The notes under the pieces are model-generated. The model ran no database searches. It saw only the letters and a program-made list of their open reading frames with translations, and had not been told where the DNA came from. Positions 1 through 9,159 of a DNA stretch of 64,000 nt are shown in pieces; position 1 is the stretch's first letter, and every line of letters starts with the position of its first letter. The stretch covers positions 992,001 through 1,056,000 of the forward strand of contig OZ219748.1 in assembly GCA_964291335.2 (NCBI GenBank). Direction: 5' to 3'. The position numbers and the translations under genes were made by a program. The DNA is from G964291335 sp964291335 (GTDB lineage Bacteria > Chloroflexota > Dehalococcoidia > Lucifugimonadales > UBA3495).

Positions 1-3000
1 GGGGAACCCGTTGGCTTGCGGCGTCCCGTCTTCCGGCAGCGGGTCTATCCCCGCGTGGGCGGGGGAACCGTCGAGTGCATGGGCCACCTGGGACTGGGCG
101 GCGGTCTATCCCCGCGTGGGCGGGGGAACCTCCGGGCAGGTTCCCCGGCTCTACTGCCAGCAGGGTCTATCCCCGCGTGGGCGGGGGAACCTCATTGCCT
201 GCACCTCTTGCGGGTTCATCGTTCGGTCTATCCCCGCGTGGGCGGGGGAACCGTCGAGGGCCTCGTCCACCTGGGACTGGGCGGCGGTCTATCCCCGCGT
301 GGGCGGGGGAACCAGCCCCTGTTTCCGTGCGGCAGCAATGGCCGCAGGTCTATCCCCGCGTGGGCGGGGGAACCCGGGCGTGGCATGCCAGGACCTGAGG
401 ACGGTCGGGTCTATCCCCGCGTGGGCGGGGGAACCCGCCCCCGTCAGCGTGTCAATTTTCTTTCGTGGGGTCTATCCCCGCGTGGGCGGGGGAACCGTCA
501 GCGTGCCGTCCGGCTGACTGCTGACATGGGGTCTATCCCCGCGTGGGCGGGGGAACCCAGCAGGGTAAAGGGGATCAGCCATGGGTCGGCGGTCTATCCC
601 CGCGTGGGCGGGGGAACCTTCACCGGTTCTATTTCAGGCGTGTCAGGCAGGGGTCTATCCCCGCGTGGGCGGGGGAACCGCGGTATTGGCTTCCTGCAGG
701 TTTGGATGGTGGGGTCTATCCCCGCGTGGGCGGGGGAACCCGCAACAGTGTAGGTTACCGGCAGGTCGCCACCGGTCTATCCCCGCGTGGGCGGGGGAAC
801 CTTCCCGTTCCCGGCTCTGCCGGATACGCTCCGCGGTCTATCCCCGCGTGGGCGGGGGAACCCCATCACCCCCTTGCGGCTGGTAATAACCAGGGGGTCT
901 ATCCCCGCGTGGGCGGGGGAACCGGGGCGTCCGCCGGGCGGCTTTCCCGCCAGGCGGGTCTATCCCCGCGTGGGCGGGGGAACCAGCCCGGTCTGGGAAC
1001 TGCAACTCTATGTAGGCGGTCTATCCCCGCGTGGGCGGGGGAACCAAGAGCTTGCTCAGGCCGCAAGGCCGGAAGCGGGGTCTATCCCCGCGTGGGCGGG
1101 GGAACCAATACGGCAAGGTATCCTTCTCTGCGTGGGAACGGTCTATCCCCGCGTGGGCGGGGGAACCCGGAAGCTCAGCAGGAATGAGCGGAATGTCCTC
1201 GGTCTATCCCCGCGTGGGCGGGGGAACCCATAGAACGGGCCATTAAGCCTGAACCAGGTCGGGTCTATCCCCGCGTGGGCGGGGGAACCTCCACGCCGGG
1301 CGTCATCAATGAACCACTGGAGGGTCTATCCCCGCGTGGGCGGGGGAACCATATCGGTAGTCTGCCGGCACTGCCGACGCTGAGGTCTATCCCCGCGTGG
1401 GCGGGGGAACCCCAGGGCCACCGCCAGCTCTACAATGGTACGGGGGTCTATCCCCGCGTGGGCGGGGGAACCTTTTGCCGTCTGACACACGCGACTCTGC
1501 AATCGGGTCTATCCCCGCGTGGGCGGGGGAACCTCGTCGGGGTGGACGCCGTCCACGCCGTCGTGCGGTCTATCCCCGCGTGGGCGGGGGAACCCGGGCA
1601 GGTCAGGCGGCCGCTACCGTCGGCCAGGGTCTATCCCCGCGTGGGCGGGGGAACCTGTAGCCTCCTATATCATCAGATGGCCCCAGTCGGTCTATCCCCG
1701 CGTGGGCGGGGGAACCACTGTCCAGCACGGCGTCCCTGTGTACGACGGCGGTCTATCCCCGCGTGGGCGGGGGAACCGTGGGACTACAAGGGTAATGCCT
1801 GGGTGCGGTGGGTCTATCCCCGCGTGGGCGGGGGAACCACCGGAATGGTAGGCGTAGGGCAGCGTATCAACGGTCTATCCCCGCGTGGGCGGGGGAACCC
1901 GCCCCGGCGGGGCCGCAGCCGCAAAAGTCGGCGGTCTATCCCCGCGTGGGCGGGGGAACCTTTCGGGACGCCGTCAGGACGCTGTTGTGCGAGGGTCTAT
2001 CCCCGCGTGGGCGGGGGAACCCAGGGTCTTGTCGCTCGGAAAGGCGGCTACGCAGGTCTATCCCCGCGTGGGCGGGGGAACCCAGCCTGGCAAGGACTAC
2101 CTGCCGCCGCTGGAGGGTCTATCCCCGCGTGGGCGGGGGAACCGATTGCGCTGCTCCCTGGGTCTCCCTTGTCCCCGGTCTATCCCCGCGTGGGCGGGGG
2201 AACCCACCCCGTATTCCACCGCCGCCGCCGCAAAGACGGTCTATCCCCGCGTGGGCGGGGGAACCGTCCACCAGTCGGTCGGCTACCAGGTGCAGGCGGG
2301 TCTATCCCCGCGTGGGCGGGGGAACCAATGCGCTGCGCATAAGCAGGCTGACCGGGGTCGGTCTATCCCCGCGTGGGCGGGGGAACCATTATGCGCCGCC
2401 GCATTTCCGGCGCAGCCGCCGGTCTATCCCCGCGTGGGCGGGGGAACCCCGGGGCGCTGCTCTTTGCCGTCTGGCCAGCGAGGTCTATCCCCGCGTGGGC
2501 GGGGGAACCCAGCATTAAGTCCCTGGCTGCGCTGGCCAGGTAGGTCTATCCCCGCGTGGGCGGGGGAACCCACCCCGTATTCCACCGCCGCCGCCGCAAA
2601 GACGGTCTATCCCCGCGTGGGCGGGGGAACCTCGTGTGCGTAGCCACCCCAAAGGCGTTGGTGGGGTCTATCCCCGCGTGGGCGGGGGAACCATGTATGT
2701 GAATATCCCCACGGCCCCGGCGTTAGGTCTATCCCCGCGTGGGCGGGGGAACCCCCGCCAGGACACGCCCGCCACCCGCCGCCGGAGGTCTATCCCCGCG
2801 TGGGCGGGGGAACCCCCGGAGCCTTGCAGAAAGCCATAGTAACCAACGGTCTATCCCCGCGTGGGCGGGGGAACCGCAATTCGGCCAGAAGTTGATTTGG
2901 ATGAGTTGGGTCTATCCCCGCGTGGGCGGGGGAACCCGCCTGGGCCTAGTGGCCGTGCGCCTGACCCGGGGTCTATCCCCGCGTGGGCGGGGGAACCGTC

Positions 3001-6000
3001 TGGCTGACGGGGAATCGTCAGAGTCGGCTGGGTCTATCCCCGCGTGGGCGGGGGAACCGGTGTAGGTGGGTGTGGTCATGGTGTAGCCTCCGGTCTATCC
3101 CCGCGTGGGCGGGGGAACCCCCCGCCAGTTACATCTACTGGTATCGGCGGCGGGTCTATCCCCGCGTGGGCGGGGGAACCGCCTAGCCATCAAACGCCCC
3201 GCCCCACGGAACCGGTCTATCCCCGCGTGGGCGGGGGAACCTCAGGCGTCAGCGGAACTGGCAGGCGCAAGGCGGGTCTATCCCCGCGTGGGCGGGGGAA
3301 CCCGACACGGCTCGCCGTTGCCCGGGACACGCTGGGGTCTATCCCCGCGTGGGCGGGGGAACCCGCACCAAATCCGGCATTTGCCGCCACGACGGGGGTC
3401 TATCCCCGCGTGGGCGGGGGAACCGTCTCCCTGGGGGCCTCTAGGCCCTCTGGGGCCGGTCTATCCCCGCGTGGGCGGGGGAACCCCCGGCCCCGTAGTC
3501 CCCGACCGAATATCAATCGGTCTATCCCCGCGTGGGCGGGGGAACCCCCGCCCGGCTCGTAGTATTCCCGCCGCACTGGGGTCTATCCCCGCGTGGGCGG
3601 GGGAACCACAACAACAGCCGGGTAGTAGCCCTGACGGACAGGTCTATCCCCGCGTGGGCGGGGGAACCAGCTGGTGGCCCGGCTTATCCCCGCCGGGTCG
3701 GGGTCTATCCCCGCGTGGGCGGGGGAACCACTACGCCGACCGAGAGCCAGCCGCAGGCAGTCGGTCTATCCCCGCGTGGGCGGGGGAACCCGATAGGACA
3801 CACGGGGGAAATCACGGGAAACGGGTCTATCCCCGCGTGGGCGGGGGAACCCCGCCTGCCCGTCCAGCCATTGCTGAAACCAGTGGTCTATCCCCGCGTG
3901 GGCGGGGGAACCCCAAAGGCGGGCAAGACCTTTTGGGCCGGGGCGGGTCTATCCCCGCGTGGGCGGGGGAACCTCCCTTGTCGCCCTTGTCGCCCTTTGC
4001 CCCCGGGGTCTATCCCCGCGTGGGCGGGGGAACCCCCCCGCCGCCGCCCCACGCCCCAACGCCCCGGGGTCTATCCCCGCGTGGGCGGGGGAACCCATAG
4101 CTGCCCCAAACGGCGGCGGCCCCCAGCAGGTCTATCCCCGCGTGGGCGGGGGAACCACTTCCCTGGCAGACCAGGTCAGGGTCAACCCGGGTCTATCCCC
4201 GCGTGGGCGGGGGAACCGTAGGCATAGGTTTGCAGTCCCTGCTGGTTGGCGGTCTATCCCCGCGTGGGCGGGGGAACCTTGCCATCAACCAGCTGCCGGA
4301 CAGACCGGGCGGGTCTATCCCCGCGTGGGCGGGGGAACCAGCTGGTAACCGCTACCGGGATACTCGCTGTCGGGTCTATCCCCGCGTGGGCGGGGGAACC
4401 GGAACAGCCCGCCGGGATTTGCGACCCGGCGGGGGTCTATCCCCGCGTGGGCGGGGGAACCAGGGCCTCAATCATTGCCTGTACCTCTTGCGGGGGTCTA
4501 TCCCCGCGTGGGCGGGGGAACCTGCTGCCACGCAAACGCCGCCAGGTCTGATACCGGTCTATCCCCGCGTGGGCGGGGGAACCTTCCACTCGGACGGGTT
4601 CCGGCGGCGGCGCAGCGGTCTATCCCCGCGTGGGCGGGGGAACCGTTGGAAAGCAAGCTGGACAAAATGGAAGAGCGGGTCTATCCCCGCGTGGGCGGGG
4701 GAACCCAACCCCAGTACGCTAGTAAATATAGCTGGGGCGGTCTATCCCCGCGTGGGCGGGGGAACCTCAAGGAACCGCATGGCAGCGTTCCAATCGCCGG
4801 GTCTATCCCCGCGTGGGCGGGGGAACCGGGGACGGCCAGCGGCGGCGGGTCGCCGGTGTCGGTCTATCCCCGCGTGGGCGGGGGAACCCGCTGAAGCGAT
4901 AATCGCCGGGAACATTGAGTGGGTCTATCCCCGCGTGGGCGGGGGAACCATCTGCTCTGCCGGCAATCCCTGCACCGACAGGGGTCTATCCCCGCGTGGG
5001 CGGGGGAACCGCCTCTTGCGAAGCTCGGCACCGCAAGGCGCAGGGTCTATCCCCGCGTGGGCGGGGGAACCCGTAGCTTACCTTCGCACTCTAGGTAGCG
5101 TAGCGGTCTATCCCCGCGTGGGCGGGGGAACCGTGGTATCGCTGGTAGTCTTCGCCATTCTTGCGGGTCTATCCCCGCGTGGGCGGGGGAACCACGGCCT
5201 CTCTGATAGAAGGCGAGGGGCTGGGGGGTCTATCCCCGCGTGGGCGGGGGAACCGCAAACGTGGCCAGTATTGGACAGACCCGTGAGGGTCTATCCCCGC
5301 GTGGGCGGGGGAACCGCTGCTGCACGCCACGAGCTATCAACCGGAGTAGGTCTATCCCCGCGTGGGCGGGGGAACCGACGACCCGCCGCTACCAGGGTAG
5401 CGCCCAGACGGTCTATCCCCGCGTGGGCGGGGGAACCATAGTAGTCATAGACCATTATCCGGTCGGTGGAGGTCTATCCCCGCGTGGGCGGGGGAACCCG
5501 GTCTTCGCTGGACACGTCCGGGGCGGAGAATGGTCTATCCCCGCGTGGGCGGGGGAACCGCCGGCAAGGGCAACTGCTGCGTCTCGTCATCGGGTCTATC
5601 CCCGCGTGGGCGGGGGAACCACCCTTATCGTTGCTGATACAGGCACCACTGGGGGTCTATCCCCGCGTGGGCGGGGGAACCGCTTACACGCTGGGGGATG
5701 CAAACGTTGTGCGAGGTCTATCCCCGCGTGGGCGGGGGAACCTTTGCGAGACGCTCCCGACATTGAGGGCATAGCGGTCTATCCCCGCGTGGGCGGGGGA
5801 ACCTGTCTCCAGCAGGCAGGGCGGCGCCGCCCCTAGGGTCTATCCCCGCGTGGGCGGGGGAACCGTCTTTCCGCAGCTGATTGGCCCGCTGGACACGGGT
5901 CTATCCCCGCGTGGGCGGGGGAACCTGCACGCCCGGCGCAAACCCGCCCCGGTGATAGGGTCTATCCCCGCGTGGGCGGGGGAACCTTTGCGCCCACCCC

Positions 6001-6230
6001 GGCAACCCCGGTCAGTTACGGTCTATCCCCGCGTGGGCGGGGGAACCTCAGCAGGCAAGCGCCTGACCCGGATGATGAACGGTCTATCCCCGCGTGGGCG
6101 GGGGAACCTTTTCCACGCCGCCGCCTACGCCTACGCCCGACGGTCTATCCCCGCGTGGGCGGGGGAACCGCGGTGGGGGTTTAACGACCCCCCCTATGCC
6201 AAGGTCTATCCCCGCGTGGGCGGGGGAACC
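1..6230 (-). CRISPR. Type I-E CRISPR array, 102 full repeats in window
   Basis: On the plus strand the 28-nt repeat begins GGTCTATCCCCGCG and ends GCGGGGGAACC. Full copies start at 42 and recur every 61 nt to 6203-6230 (102 copies); the 3' 8 nt of one more copy lie at 1-8, so the array continues off the left edge. Spacers are 33 nt. Every copy read is identical, with no degenerate terminal repeat in view. The reverse complement has the typical I-E form, with a GC hairpin followed by GGGGATAGACC that would give a 5' handle of the ATAGACC type. Transcription is therefore inferred leftwards, with newest spacers near 6203. The array lies directly downstream of cas2 on the same strand. Confidence 0.98.
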
Positions 6231-6285
6231 CCTTCCGCAACTATACTTGTTATCGGCAATTCCGATTTTGAAGCGAAGGGGGCGA
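6231..6285 (-). promoter_or_regulatory. Putative CRISPR leader (short)
   Basis: Only 55 bp separate the cas2 stop from the first repeat. The stretch is more AT-rich than its surroundings, contains a small inverted repeat (ATCGG / CCGAT, about 6254-6268) and has a TATAGT hexamer on the minus strand ending about 9 nt before the first repeat. No convincing -35 box is visible. The functional leader probably extends into the 3' end of cas2, or the array is read through from the cas operon. Confidence 0.55.
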
Positions 6286-6573
6286 TCAACTGTATTTTAC
6301 CAGATATACACCATCCGCATCTACTATGTCTTTCGGCGATTCGCCCAAGGTGCAGATCCGCTGCTCTCCAACTGCGGAAGGATCCCGCCAGGTCATCACG
6401 ATCGAGCCTTGCCCCAGTTCATAGTACCACCGGGACATGACCTCCCAAATCCTCTCCCTGATTCCACTGGTCATTTGCGGGGAGGTATATACTCCCGGGG
6501 CTATTTCCAGCATCACCGATGCCAGGAATCCCCGGTAGCGCGCTGCCACGTTGACGGTAACTACCACGGTCAT
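6286..6573 (-). CDS. cas2: Cas2e, spacer-integration subunit
   Basis: 95 aa, the usual length for Cas2 of type I-E (CasB/ygbF type). It begins MTVVVTVNVAARYRGFL and contains the family pattern VYTSPQMTSGIRERIW followed by W and D/E-rich strands (IVMTWRD). Cas2 forms the central dimer of the Cas1-Cas2 integrase that inserts 33-nt prespacers at the leader end. The start lies 3 nt after the cas1 stop with GAGGAAG as ribosome-binding site. It is the last gene of the cse1-to-cas2 operon and directly precedes the array leader. Identification is firm. Confidence 0.95.
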   Translation of the reverse strand: MTVVVTVNVAARYRGFLASVMLEIAPGVYTSPQMTSGIRERIWEVMSRWYYELGQGSIVMTWRDPSAVGEQRICTLGESPKDIVDADGVYLVKYS

Positions 6574-6576
6574 GCT

Positions 6577-7512
6577 CTATTCTTCCTCGCCGTCCCATCC
6601 GGCTGACCGGGTTTCTGCACTGTCATCCGGGACAACCACGTCGTCAAAGAGCGCCTTGATACGGTCAATCATCTTGGAGATAACGCGCTCGGTACGCAGC
6701 AATTCCCCGGTAGTGCGCCGGGTATGCCGTTCAATGTCAATGGTCGGGTTGTCCAGCACTGCCCTGGCCGACCGGAAGGCCGCCGGCAACAGAATGGTAT
6801 CCCGGAACAGGTCGGCCACGTCCAGGGCGAATGCCTCGCCGCTGTGTTCATGAATGAAGCCCAATTGAGGAATTGCGCCGACGGCGGTTACGGCAATTAT
6901 CGCCGCCGAGGTTACCGCTACCGAGGCGTGGTTGATCGCCTGATTGGGAACGTCCGCCCATAGCGGGTCGGCCCGGTCGTAGCGGCGTCTCCGCCAGGGG
7001 ATGCCATACCGCTGGGCCAGGGTCTGATACGTTTTCCGCATGCGGGCGCCCTCGATTCCCCGCAGGGCGTCCAGGCTCTGGTGGGGCAGCACCTCGCCCA
7101 GGCGCAAGGCGTACATCTTGCGGGCAATGGTAATGCGGCTGCCTTCAGGCTCTCCCCAGGCCCGCATCTGCTTGCGGGCAATATCCGATGTGTCCGGCAT
7201 CATAGGCGGCGCGGTGTAACACCGGACGCCATCCTCTCCCACGGCAACCAGGGCGGTGCCGTGCCGGGCCATCAGGCGCAGCGCATCGTGGCTTACCGTC
7301 GAGCCGGGCCCCAGCAGTATCATTGACAGGGTTTGAAATGGTATGCCGTATTCCCCCTGTTCCAGCAGACTGTCATTGTCCGGTTCACCGTGCCGCTCGA
7401 AACGCAGCGTGCCGTTGCGTACCGTCAAGGCGCCCCGCGACAGCCACAGCAGACCATGCCGGTCAGCATGGGGTATCCGCGCCGTTTCCAGTCCCAACCT
7501 GCCTCTGAGCAT
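6577..7512 (-). CDS. cas1: Cas1e, CRISPR integrase
   Basis: 311 aa, normal for type I-E Cas1. The metal-binding residues can be placed by comparison with the E. coli protein: E154 (in IEGARMRK), H221 (in GFIHEHSG) and D234 (in DVADLFRD). The N-terminal half is the beta-rich dimerisation domain. The C-terminal ~25 residues are acidic (ending GWDGEEE) and probably flexible. AGGAG lies 7 nt upstream of the ATG. Immediately before that site is a repeat-like hairpin (7526-7547), so cas1 translation or mRNA stability could be affected by Cas6e. It catalyses spacer integration together with Cas2. Confidence 0.96.
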   Translation of the reverse strand: MLRGRLGLETARIPHADRHGLLWLSRGALTVRNGTLRFERHGEPDNDSLLEQGEYGIPFQTLSMILLGPGSTVSHDALRLMARHGTALVAVGEDGVRCYTAPPMMPDTSDIARKQMRAWGEPEGSRITIARKMYALRLGEVLPHQSLDALRGIEGARMRKTYQTLAQRYGIPWRRRRYDRADPLWADVPNQAINHASVAVTSAAIIAVTAVGAIPQLGFIHEHSGEAFALDVADLFRDTILLPAAFRSARAVLDNPTIDIERHTRRTTGELLRTERVISKMIDRIKALFDDVVVPDDSAETRSAGWDGEEE

Positions 7513-7525
7513 AAAGGTTTCTCCT

Positions 7526-7547
7526 GTCCCCGCATATGCGGGGAAAC
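7526..7547 (-). promoter_or_regulatory. CRISPR-repeat-like hairpin before cas1
   Basis: Between cas6e and cas1, the minus strand reads GTTTCCCCGCATATGCGGGG then ACAGGAG. The core CCCCGCATATGCGGGG is a perfect palindrome (7528-7543). It matches the CRISPR repeat in transcribed orientation in having TTCCCC at its 5' side and GCGGGGA at its 3' side. The cas1 Shine-Dalgarno site overlaps its 3' edge. In the operon mRNA it would fold like a Cas6e substrate. Confidence 0.7.
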
Positions 7548-7589
7548 AAAAAGGGAAATCGCTGAATTGTTAAGGTGCAAAATCAGGGG

Positions 7590-8387
7590 TTATTCCCGGG
7601 CCGGGCGCAGCAGCAGCATGCCATAACCATAGGCCCGATGCCGGCCGACGCCCCGGGTCAACAGGTCGGCAAAGGCGGCGGAGTTGGTGATGGTGAGCAC
7701 GCCCTGCATCACCGCGTCGGGGCCTTCACTGTAACGGGTGCGCAGCTTGCGGAAGGCTCGGGTTCGCTGGAAAGACACCAACCTGGTACGGCTCATGTCC
7801 AGCTCTGCCCCGCCAATCCGGTCGAGCTGGGCCGACAACCAGTCGGCGTACACCGCTTCCCGGGTCCGCTGCATCGTCCCTTTTACCGGATACTGGAGCG
7901 CCTCGCGCAGGAAGGCGTCGCATTCCTTGCCGGGACGCAGGCTTCCATCCTTGAAGGAACGCTCAACATCGGCCGGGATTCGCGCCGTGTCCCTGACCAG
8001 GCGCACGATGGGCCGAATGCGCACCTCGAAACCGAGCTTTCTACCGGCGGTCCACTGCGCCGGCATTGGCTTGCTGTCGATGGTCGAGGCCGGGATGATG
8101 CCGGCCTGCAACGGGTCGGCGCAGATGGCCGCCGCCTCCCGAAGCCCGTCTGCCCCGACGGGACCGTACCCGTAGAGACAGCCGGTTTGCCCGCCGCGCG
8201 GGACAATCAGGCGAAAGGGCTTGGGCGCCAGATCGCCGAAGCACTCAATCAACAGGCAGTGCAATGCATGGTCCGGGTCCTGAAACCGCCGCGTTCCCAT
8301 CCAGCGCTGAAACTTGCGCACACTGACCTCGGCGCGGATCATTTGCAGCGTGGCTGTTTCCGGGGTAACGGTGGCTGGCGTGGTCAT
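7590..8387 (-). CDS. cas6e: Cas6e, pre-crRNA endoribonuclease
   Basis: 265 aa. The N-terminal ferredoxin-like fold contains DPDHALHCLLIECFGD, typical of Cas6e/CasE. A TREAVYADWL stretch and the C-terminal GVGRHRAYGYGMLLL glycine-rich loop are also family hallmarks. It cleaves each repeat below its hairpin and stays bound to the 3' hairpin of the crRNA in Cascade. Its ATG overlaps the cas5e stop by 4 nt (ATGA), so translation is coupled. A 77-nt gap with a repeat-like hairpin separates it from cas1. Confidence 0.95.
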   Translation of the reverse strand: MTTPATVTPETATLQMIRAEVSVRKFQRWMGTRRFQDPDHALHCLLIECFGDLAPKPFRLIVPRGGQTGCLYGYGPVGADGLREAAAICADPLQAGIIPASTIDSKPMPAQWTAGRKLGFEVRIRPIVRLVRDTARIPADVERSFKDGSLRPGKECDAFLREALQYPVKGTMQRTREAVYADWLSAQLDRIGGAELDMSRTRLVSFQRTRAFRKLRTRYSEGPDAVMQGVLTITNSAAFADLLTRGVGRHRAYGYGMLLLRPARE

Positions 8388-9157
8388 GTCGGCTCCTCCT
8401 TTTCCGAAACTGCGGCGGCAGCAGCGCCGAACTTTTCCCGTTCAATAACGCCCTCGCACACCCAACGGCCGCCGCCGTGGAGGCCGGAGACCCAGTTGCG
8501 CTGGTCGGTGAGCATATAGGTGCGGTGGACGGCAGCCTCGGCAGCCTCCGGCGGCGCTTCGTCAGCGGGCCAGCTGACCCGGATTACTGCCTGGCCCGTA
8601 TCGCCGTCGGCCAGTGGCAAGGCCAGCAGTGCCTCAAGGGCGGTTTCGCCTTCGCTGAAATCGCCGAACAGCGGCGCCGACGGCAGGCACGGCTTGCGCC
8701 CGATGAACAGGGGCCGCGCCGGTTCCCGCAGCGCTTCGACCAACCGGTCCAGCGTCGGGGCTTCCCCTTCGGGTTCCAGCCGCAGCGCAACGGTTACCCG
8801 CATGTCGGCGTAGTAGTCGCGGTAGCGCAGGTGATTCTGGTAAGTGCCGCCGCCCCGTCCTTCCGGGACGCCGCGGGTAGTCCAGCCCCGCTCGGTGTTG
8901 TTGATGGCCGCGCTCTGAAAGTCCTGCATGCTCAGGCCGCCGTAGGATTGCCGGTCGATGCGGGAGGCGAATACCAGCCGACCCTGCAAATCCTGGTGCC
9001 GCTGCCGTTCCACCCGCCGCCAGCCCAGGGCGTTGGCCAGCAGGCCGGTGAGCATGGACGCCGCCGGGAAGGGGCGGACGACCCCGTAAGCGTCAATAGT
9101 CTCGCCCCCGAAGGACATTAACGGGCTTTCCAGGCACAGAATTAAATGCCGCGGCAT
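8384..9157 (-). CDS. cas5e: Cas5e, Cascade subunit binding the crRNA 5' handle
   Basis: 257 aa from the ATG at 9157, giving MPRHLILCLESPLMSFGG, the standard Cas5e N-terminus (the longer reading upstream overlaps cas7e and looks non-coding). The RAMP fold is supported by the SPLMSFGGETIDAYGVVRPF stretch and a C-terminal glycine-rich segment. It caps the crRNA 5' handle and holds the foot of Cascade with Cse1. It starts 2 nt after the cas7e stop and overlaps cas6e by 4 nt. Confidence 0.94.
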   Translation of the reverse strand: MPRHLILCLESPLMSFGGETIDAYGVVRPFPAASMLTGLLANALGWRRVERQRHQDLQGRLVFASRIDRQSYGGLSMQDFQSAAINNTERGWTTRGVPEGRGGGTYQNHLRYRDYYADMRVTVALRLEPEGEAPTLDRLVEALREPARPLFIGRKPCLPSAPLFGDFSEGETALEALLALPLADGDTGQAVIRVSWPADEAPPEAAEAAVHRTYMLTDQRNWVSGLHGGGRWVCEGVIEREKFGAAAAAVSEKEEPT

Positions 9158-9159
9158 AG

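Noticed and set aside
11..6440. Long open frames with repeated SIPAWAGEP, VYPRVGGGT and GLSPRGRGN blocks
   Set aside because: These are the CRISPR repeat read in three frames; 61 nt is not a multiple of 3, so the blocks cycle. They are not a repeat protein.
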